Shown piece after piece: positions 1 through 4,856 of a stretch of 7,868 bases of DNA. The DNA lies in contig JAPULF010000119.1 in the NCBI GenBank assembly GCA_027295245.1, positions 1 through 7,868 of the forward strand, read 5' to 3'. The translations under genes were made by a program, and so were the position numbers. The stretch comes from Planctomycetota bacterium (GTDB lineage: Bacteria > Planctomycetota > Phycisphaerae > UBA1845 > UTPLA1). The notes beneath the pieces are model-generated. The model searched no databases. It saw only the letters and a list, made by a program, of their open reading frames with translations, and was not told where the DNA came from. Within the stretch, counting starts at the first letter, position 1. Every line of letters begins with the position of its first letter.

Positions 1-1
1 C

Positions 2-322
2 ACCGACGCGGGTTTCAATCCGTCGGGAACGATCGCCACGAACTTCCTTCGCCCGATGGATCCTTCGCTCGACATCAACGACTTTCTCGGCAAGACCTAC
101 GCCCAGGCCCTCGGACTATACGACGGTTCCGGCGGTGGGACGCCCATCGACATCGGACCCACCGGTCTCGACAGCATCTCATTCGTCCGAATCAGCGTGC
201 CGGAGGGCGGCGCCTCCGCCGAGATCGATGCCTTCGCAAACGTACCCGAACCGTCGACCGGCGCGTTGCTGATCGTGTCTGCGTTACTCCTTGGCGTTCG
301 CCGACGAACGCGGAAGGATTGA
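2..322 (+). CDS. PEP-CTERM sorting domain protein, 3' end only
   Basis: The reading frame is open from the left window edge to TGA at 320-322 and shows the last 106 residues; the start lies outside the window. The end is a textbook PEP-CTERM signal: VPEPS, then a hydrophobic stretch (TGALLIVSALLLG), then a basic tail (VRRRTRKD). In known systems this signal directs an exported protein to the inner membrane, where an exosortase cleaves it and releases or attaches the protein at the surface. The region before it (SFVRISVPEG, then AEIDAFANV) resembles the end of an extracellular beta-rich domain common in planctomycete PEP-CTERM proteins, but its substrate or role cannot be read from what is visible. 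An exosortase is expected elsewhere in the genome. An in-frame ATG at 56 is internal, because the open frame and family-like sequence continue upstream of it. A terminator-like hairpin follows directly, so this gene probably ends its transcription unit. Confidence 0.85.
   Translation, partial: TDAGFNPSGTIATNFLRPMDPSLDINDFLGKTYAQALGLYDGSGGGTPIDIGPTGLDSISFVRISVPEGGASAEIDAFANVPEPSTGALLIVSALLLGVRRRTRKD
242..319 (+). other. PEP-CTERM exosortase sorting signal
   Basis: This segment encodes the tripartite C-terminal signal: a V-P-E-P-S motif, about 14 hydrophobic residues forming one membrane segment, and the basic cluster RRRTRK immediately before the stop. The order and spacing match the PEP-CTERM family exactly. 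It implies export through Sec and processing by an exosortase encoded elsewhere. Confidence 0.85.
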
Positions 323-339
323 AGATCTTGACATGACAA

Positions 340-382
340 ACGCCCGGGCGCGAGCCGGCGGAGGGGAACGCGCCCCGGGCGT
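340..382 (+). terminator. Terminator-like GC hairpin after the PEP-CTERM gene
   Basis: The left arm (340-352, ACGCCCGGGCGCG) pairs with the right arm (369-382, CGCGCCCCGGGCGT) as a 13-bp stem with a single bulged C, closing a loop of about 16 bases. It starts 17 bases after the stop codon of the PEP-CTERM gene. There is no real U-run after the stem (only CCTTG), so it is not a canonical intrinsic terminator. It may still end transcription or protect the 3' end, as strong hairpins without U-tracts often appear to do in GC-rich bacteria. Confidence 0.6.
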
Positions 383-398
383 CCTTGAAGTCCATTAG

Positions 399-425
399 AC
401 CGACCTGCCTCTGGTGTCGGTCGGT
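399..425 (+). other. Small hairpin in the 5' leader of the PQQ-like gene
   Basis: ACCGACC (399-405) and GGTCGGT (419-425) are perfect reverse complements around a 13-base loop. The right arm is part of a short tandem repeat (GTCGGTCGGT), so a second register is also possible: GACCGAC at 398-404 pairing with GTCGGTC at 416-422. The hairpin ends 14 bases before the ATG at 440 and could influence translation initiation if it is in the mRNA. A chance origin is also plausible for a stem this short. Confidence 0.35.
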
Positions 426-439
426 GACGGATACTCGCC

Positions 440-1954
440 ATGAAAACAACGGGTTTTCTCGCAGCCGCGATCCTGATTGTCGCAGCAAATCGGCAGGGAA
501 TTGCCTTCGGCGACTGGCCTCAGTTCGCCGGCGGCGCGGGCCACACCGCCGTTGCGACCGATGCTCCCGATGATCTCACCGCGATCCTTTGGCTCGCGGG
601 CGAGAGTCCTCCGGGAACTCCCATCGTCTTCGAGGGACCGTCCAGCCCGGTCGTCTTTGAGGATCGTGTATTCGTGAACGCAAGGCACTTTACGGATGCC
701 GTCTATACCCACAATAAGTTGATCGCCTTCGAGGCCGGCTCGGGTCAGGTGCTCTGGGAGACGATCGTCGACAAAACGGTGTTCGATTTCTGGTTTTCGC
801 CGGTGGTGGATGCCGCCAATGGCGCCGTCCTTCTCGGGACCGGCGGCAGCCTCCACAGCCTTGACGCCGTGGGCGGTGGGATCAATTGGTCGACCCCTTT
901 GGATCAGGGGATCGTCAATGCAACCGCCGTGGTGGCCCAGGACCTGACACCCGGCAGGGCGTTCATGACCGACTACGACCCCTTCGGTTCCGCGGGCTCG
1001 CTCTATTGCATCAACACCTCCGACTTCGAGTCGGCGGCGAACCCTTACCAGCCCGGCGACGTCGTCTGGCGGGAAACCCTCGGGAACACCAGTGGCAACA
1101 CCCCGGCGTATCACGACGGCACCGTTTACGTCGCGGCGGTCGCCGGACCCGTGGGTATGAACGGTCGCGTCTACGCATTTGATGTCGACGCCCCCGAGCC
1201 GACCCGGCTGCTGTGGATGTATGAATTGCCCGTTGCCCAGGGCTTCTTCGGCGTCGTTGGCTACGCCGCCGGGTTCGTCTACGCGGCCAGCTACAACTTT
1301 GACGGATCCGGAGACAACTCATTCCTGGTGAAACTCGACGCCCTCACCGGCGATGCGGCCTGGATCGTCCCCTGCGAGCGAACCCTGTCGGCTCCCGTCG
1401 TCGACGGCGATCGCATATACCTGGCAGCCGGAATCCCGGGATTCGGCTCCGTTCCGAAGGTGCAGGCGTTTCGCGACGACGGTTCGTCCGCGGTCAAGAT
1501 TTGGGACACCTGGAACGATACCGCCGGCGCCCTGCTTGTCGGCGGATGGACGCACCAACCCGTGCTGGCCGACGGCATCCTCTTCGCCGGCGCTATCCCC
1601 ACCGCCGGCTCGTTCTTCGCACCGTACACCGACCTCTACTTGCTCGATGTTTCCAAGACCCCGGCCGACGCCGGGTTCATCGTCGACCACCTGCCGGACA
1701 TGGGCAGCAGCCCGGCGATCTGCGGCGGCAGGCTCTACACCATCGGGCAGGCCGGTCTTCACGCCGTCGCCGCCCGTGGCGATTTCTGCGGCGCCGATGG
1801 GACCGTGAACGGGTTGGATGTACAGTGCTTCACGGCAGCCCTTCTGTCGGGGTCGCCGAGCGAAGCGGAAATCGCGCTGGGCGACTTCAATGACGACGCA
1901 ATGTTGAGTCTTGATGACGTGCCGGGATTCCTGACCCGGCTGTTGGGGCCGTAG
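440..1954 (+). CDS. Secreted PQQ-like beta-propeller protein with C-terminal dockerin-like domain
   Basis: This encodes 504 residues. Residues 1-24 form a Sec signal peptide (MKTTG, hydrophobic AAAILIVAA, likely cut after A-F-G before DWPQF). The mature protein opens with DWPQFAGG, the usual first motif of PQQ-like (pyrrolo-quinoline quinone repeat) propellers. Blade motifs of the form L-x-A-x-[ED]-x-x-[ST]-G-x-x-x-W recur, clearest at 94-106 (AFEAGSGQVLW) and 296-308 (KLDALTGDAAW), with weaker copies near 138, 244, 341 and 399. Residues 448-504 resemble a dockerin type I pair: N-G-L-D-V-Q in a first loop, then a canonical calcium loop with D482, N484, D486, S490 and D493, ending FLTRLLGP. 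The catalytic residues of quinoprotein dehydrogenases are not evident, so an enzymatic role is unproven; a binding or scaffold role outside the cell is as likely. It lies 4 bases upstream of the prepilin-like gene and is probably co-transcribed with it. No strong Shine-Dalgarno sequence precedes the ATG. Confidence 0.82.
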   Translation: MKTTGFLAAAILIVAANRQGIAFGDWPQFAGGAGHTAVATDAPDDLTAILWLAGESPPGTPIVFEGPSSPVVFEDRVFVNARHFTDAVYTHNKLIAFEAGSGQVLWETIVDKTVFDFWFSPVVDAANGAVLLGTGGSLHSLDAVGGGINWSTPLDQGIVNATAVVAQDLTPGRAFMTDYDPFGSAGSLYCINTSDFESAANPYQPGDVVWRETLGNTSGNTPAYHDGTVYVAAVAGPVGMNGRVYAFDVDAPEPTRLLWMYELPVAQGFFGVVGYAAGFVYAASYNFDGSGDNSFLVKLDALTGDAAWIVPCERTLSAPVVDGDRIYLAAGIPGFGSVPKVQAFRDDGSSAVKIWDTWNDTAGALLVGGWTHQPVLADGILFAGAIPTAGSFFAPYTDLYLLDVSKTPADAGFIVDHLPDMGSSPAICGGRLYTIGQAGLHAVAARGDFCGADGTVNGLDVQCFTAALLSGSPSEAEIALGDFNDDAMLSLDDVPGFLTRLLGP

Positions 1955-1958
1955 CCTC

Positions 1959-2816
1959 ATGGTACTCTCGTTGACGCGAACATCCAAAACAAACGCTGCC
2001 CGGCGGCACGGACGCCACGGTGCTACGCGAGGATTCACGCTGATCGAACTCGTTGTCGTCGTCGCGATCATCGGACTCTTGCTTGCCGTGTTGTTGCCGG
2101 GGCTCAGTAACGCCCGGCGGAGCGGAAAGATCGCGGTCTGCGGGGCACACCTTCGCGAGTTGGGAAACGCCCTCCAGATGTACGGCAACGACTACGACGG
2201 GAGGCTCATGCCGCTGGCCTATTGGTCTTTTGACATCATCCAAAGCGGACCGGTGGTGTACTGGTGGGGGACCAACGAGTCGACCGTCAACTATGAGGCA
2301 GGCTTCGCGTGGCCCTATCTGCAAAGCCCCACGCGCGACGGCAGCGTCTTCGAGTGTCCCGAGCAGCCGTGGGGAAGCTATGATCCGCAGGGCGCCGCCA
2401 AGAGCGTAACCAGTACATACGGCTACAACGGCTACTATCTCTCCCCGCCGCACACGCCCGGCTGGGGATTTTCGATCGGGCTCATGCCGTGGCTCACGTT
2501 CTCGAAAGTCAAGGATCCGGCCCGCGTTTTCGCCTTCGCCGACACACTGATCGATCTCGGCGGCGGACTTCCGCGAAACAACGCCCTCCTGGATCCGCCG
2601 ATGCTCTTCTCGGCCGGCGCCTGGGAAACAAATCCGAACCCGACCACGGCCTTTCGGCATCTCGGCAGCACCCAGGTGATGCACGTCGACGGACACGTCG
2701 GGCGATACGCATCGCAACCCGATTGGCTCACTTCGGAGCGATTCTCGATCGGCTCGGTCGAGACCGGGAACGGGCCGCACTACGTTCCCAACTGGCGCGA
2801 TTGGCCGGGGCCCTAA
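1959..2816 (+). CDS. Prepilin-type N-terminal cleavage/methylation protein with H-X9-DG tail
   Basis: This encodes 285 residues. A basic leader (1-25) precedes the type IV/II prepilin signal G25-FTLIE: prepilin peptidase should cut after G25, and E30 is the conserved Glu at +5. The transmembrane/assembly helix follows (about 31-47, LVVVVAIIGLLLAVLLPGL). The next segment, C61-x-x-x-L-R-E-L-G-N-A-L-x-x-Y, is the usual helix continuation in planctomycete and lentisphaeral pseudopilin-like proteins. Near the end, H234 followed by nine residues and D244-G245 gives the H-X9-DG motif, the known signature of this large paralogous group related to DUF1559. The spacer region is rich in aromatic residues and glycine, as in secreted pseudopilin-like proteins. 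Members are presumed to sit in the envelope with a type II secretion-like machine, but individual functions are unknown. Four bases separate it from the upstream propeller gene, which suggests one operon and perhaps a shared export route. The ATG at 1959 is the first start after that gene's stop and gives a normal leader. Confidence 0.87.
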   Translation: MVLSLTRTSKTNAARRHGRHGATRGFTLIELVVVVAIIGLLLAVLLPGLSNARRSGKIAVCGAHLRELGNALQMYGNDYDGRLMPLAYWSFDIIQSGPVVYWWGTNESTVNYEAGFAWPYLQSPTRDGSVFECPEQPWGSYDPQGAAKSVTSTYGYNGYYLSPPHTPGWGFSIGLMPWLTFSKVKDPARVFAFADTLIDLGGGLPRNNALLDPPMLFSAGAWETNPNPTTAFRHLGSTQVMHVDGHVGRYASQPDWLTSERFSIGSVETGNGPHYVPNWRDWPGP

Positions 2817-2868
2817 ACACGCGTCTCACGGGGGTCGAAGGGGTCTATGCCACCCGCGAAATCGGGGG

Positions 2869-2880
2869 CCGCGGCCGCGG
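2869..2880. repeat. 12-bp perfect palindrome between the prepilin-like gene and mutS2
   Basis: CCGCGGCCGCGG reads the same on both strands. It lies in the 100-base gap between the two genes, in a G/C-only run where such symmetry arises easily by chance. No second copy was seen nearby. It could fold into only a very short stem, so no function is claimed. Confidence 0.3.
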
Positions 2881-2904
2881 ACTGGCCGTGCCCGTTCATC
2901 CGCG

Positions 2905-2910
2905 TAAAAT
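2905..2910 (+). promoter_or_regulatory. Possible -10 element for a leaderless mutS2 transcript
   Basis: TAAAAT stands out as an AT island in a very GC-rich stretch and matches the -10 consensus at 5 of 6 positions (TANNNT type). It ends 6 bases before the GTG start codon at 2917, which is the spacing seen for leaderless genes in several GC-rich bacteria, where transcription begins at the first base of the start codon. No Shine-Dalgarno sequence precedes the GTG, which fits. The corresponding -35 position (around 2882-2887, CTGGCC) does not match a consensus, so this remains a suggestion. Confidence 0.35.
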
Positions 2911-2916
2911 GGCGGC

Positions 2917-4824
2917 GTGGACGATCACACGCTGGAAAAGCTGAATTTCGAGCGCGTGCGCCAAATGCTGGCGCAGCAAGCGGCGTGCGCCCTGGGACGA
3001 TCGCTGGCGCTGCGCATCCGGCCCTCGCGGCGCAAGTCGCAGGTCACCATGTGGCTCGATCAGGCCCGGGCCCTCTTTAGTTGGGTTTCCGCGCACGGGC
3101 TGCCTCCATTCGGCGGCATTCGCGATGTCCGCGACATGGTAAAGCGTTGCGTACCGCCTGCCAGCCTGGAGCCGGAGCAGTTTGCGGAGGTGGCCGCGAC
3201 CTTGTCCGGGGTGGACGCCTTGCGGCGATACTTTGCCGGCACAGGCGAGGAACACGGCCCGGTCGGTCGATTGGCCGCTCGCATCGGCGACTTTTCGATC
3301 GTCGCCGCGCGGATCGGTCGCGTCATCGATACCCGAGGCCGGGTTCGCGACGATGCCAGCGACCGCCTGCAACGTATTCGCGACGAGATACAAGCCGTGC
3401 GGCAGCGGACCAAGGACGTGTTTGATCGGCTCGTGAGGCAGCCGTCCATCGTGAAGTTGCTCCAATACCCGAACGCCACGTTTCACGCAGATCGCATGGT
3501 CCTGCCGCTTCGAGCGGAGCAGCGCGGTCGTCTGCCCGGCATCGTGCATCGCAGCAGCGATAGCGGGCAGACGCTGTTCGTGGAGCCCGCCGAAGCGGTG
3601 GAGCTGAACAACAAGCGAATCTCATTGTTGCAGTCGGAGCAGGAAGAGATAGCCCGGATCCTCTGGGAGTTGGCCCATTTGGTGCATTTGAACCAATCCG
3701 GAATCCTGCAAACGCTCGAAGCCGTCGCCCTGGTCGACCTGCTCGCGGCGAAGGTGAAGTTTGCGGAGCGATACGAGATGCACGTTCCGCGAATCGGTTC
3801 CGATCGGCGCTTATTGTTGAAGAGGGCACGCAATCCAATCTTGATGGCGACTTTTGAAGAAGAGGCGGCCGCGGGCAAGCCCGCCCGTAGCGTGGTGCCG
3901 ATCGATGTCCGGTTGGGGGACGACTTCGACATCATGTTGATCACCGGTCCGAACACCGGCGGTAAGACCGCCACGCTCAAGACGGTCGGTCTGTTGGTGT
4001 TGATGGCCCAAGCGGGCCTGCCGATCCCCGCCGATCCGGGATCGATCCTGCCGATGTTCGACGGTGTCTTCATCGATATCGGCGACGAGCAAAGCCTGGA
4101 ACAGTCGCTGAGCACGTTCAGCGCCCACCTGTCCAGAATCCTCGACATCGTGAAGCGGGCTCAAAAGACCACGCTCGTGATAATGGACGAATTGGGCGCC
4201 GGCACCGATCCGGACGAAGGCGCCGCCATCGGCCGGTCGATCGTGGATCGACTGTGCGCCGTCGGCTGTCTTGCCATGGTGACGACGCATCTCGGCGCAC
4301 TGAAGGCCGTCGGTTTCGAGAAGAAACGCGTGGACAATGCATCGGTGCAGTTCGACATCGAGAGCCTGCAACCCACGTTCGAGCTGCGGATCGGAGAGCC
4401 CGGCAACAGTCATGCGATCGCGATCGCTGCGCGACTCGGCATGCCGCGCCGGATGGTCGAGGATGCCAAGCGCCAGCTCGCCGGTCGCAACAGGGCCTTG
4501 AACAAGGCGATCGCCGGAACCTTGAAGTCGCGCCGCGACGCCGAGCGCGCCCGGCGCGACGCCGACAATGCCCGCGCGGACGCCGCCCGTGCCACGCTGG
4601 CGGCCATGGACAAGGCGGCGGAGATGGAGAAGACCCGGCGGACCTACGAGGCCTGGGTGGCCCGAGTGATTCAATTGCAGCCCGGCGACCCGGTCCGCGT
4701 GCGGCGGTTCGACAAGCCCGGACGCATCGTACGCGTCGGACTCGAGAAGCAAAATGCCCTCGTGGATCTCGGCGCCATGGAGGTGGAAGTGCCGTTGACG
4801 GAATTGGTGTTCGACGGCCAGTAG
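2917..4824 (+). CDS. mutS2: MutS2-family ATPase lacking the C-terminal Smr domain
   Basis: This encodes 635 residues. The N-terminus (TLEKLNFERVRQML, ALGRSLAL) matches MutS2 rather than mismatch-repair MutS, which would have a mismatch-binding domain I. The core/lever region follows (about 40-320), with the family segment HRSSDSGQTLFVEP at 211-224. The ATPase has Walker A G344-PNTGG-K350-T351, the MutS-type signature region (DIGDEQSLEQSLSTFSAHL, 387-405), Walker B L420-VIM-D424-E425 and the H-loop TTH at 456-458. A basic/acidic coiled coil (about 510-580) and a KOW-like segment (about 588-630, PGDPVRVRRF to VPLTELVF) end the protein. Typical MutS2 has about 780 residues, with an LDLR motif and Smr nuclease domain after the KOW; both are absent. 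Known homologues suppress recombination at branched DNA (Helicobacter) or rescue collided ribosomes (Bacillus); without Smr, DNA cleavage by this protein is unlikely. GTG at 2917 is the first possible start, because an in-frame TAA lies at 2905-2907, and it yields a complete family N-terminus. The gene is not functionally related to its envelope-protein neighbours. Confidence 0.93.
   Translation: MDDHTLEKLNFERVRQMLAQQAACALGRSLALRIRPSRRKSQVTMWLDQARALFSWVSAHGLPPFGGIRDVRDMVKRCVPPASLEPEQFAEVAATLSGVDALRRYFAGTGEEHGPVGRLAARIGDFSIVAARIGRVIDTRGRVRDDASDRLQRIRDEIQAVRQRTKDVFDRLVRQPSIVKLLQYPNATFHADRMVLPLRAEQRGRLPGIVHRSSDSGQTLFVEPAEAVELNNKRISLLQSEQEEIARILWELAHLVHLNQSGILQTLEAVALVDLLAAKVKFAERYEMHVPRIGSDRRLLLKRARNPILMATFEEEAAAGKPARSVVPIDVRLGDDFDIMLITGPNTGGKTATLKTVGLLVLMAQAGLPIPADPGSILPMFDGVFIDIGDEQSLEQSLSTFSAHLSRILDIVKRAQKTTLVIMDELGAGTDPDEGAAIGRSIVDRLCAVGCLAMVTTHLGALKAVGFEKKRVDNASVQFDIESLQPTFELRIGEPGNSHAIAIAARLGMPRRMVEDAKRQLAGRNRALNKAIAGTLKSRRDAERARRDADNARADAARATLAAMDKAAEMEKTRRTYEAWVARVIQLQPGDPVRVRRFDKPGRIVRVGLEKQNALVDLGAMEVEVPLTELVFDGQ
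4531..4593 (+). repeat. Three tandem 21-bp units encoding a coiled-coil heptad in MutS2
   Basis: Three consecutive 21-base units encode RRDAERA, RRDADNA and RADAARA (MutS2 residues 539-559). The first two units share most bases, including the CGCGACGCCGA core, and the third has diverged. The period equals one coiled-coil heptad, so the region looks like local duplication of a heptad in the connector between the ATPase and the KOW segment. The reading frame is kept throughout. Confidence 0.6.
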
Positions 4825-4856
4825 CGAGTGCCTTTGGCGAGGACAGGCAAGCAACC

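Noticed and set aside
328..333. Perfect TTGACA -35 box just after the PEP-CTERM gene
   Set aside because: No -10-like sequence occurs 16-18 bases downstream; that region is the GC-rich hairpin arm, so a sigma-70 promoter is not supported.
1319..2780. Two minus-strand open frames of nearly 300 codons opposite the propeller and prepilin genes
   Set aside because: They are antisense shadows without domains or plausible start context; the plus-strand proteins carry clear family motifs over the same bases.
2847..3080. Small plus-strand open frame starting in the gap before mutS2
   Set aside because: More than half overlaps mutS2 in another frame, the sequence is alanine/arginine/glycine-rich, and there is no ribosome binding site or recognisable motif.
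4254..4856. Long upstream extension of the CRTAC1-type reading frame inside mutS2
   Set aside because: It overlaps well-conserved MutS2 sequence in another frame, is arginine-rich and low in complexity, and would bury the N-terminal membrane segment. ATG 4857 is the sensible start.
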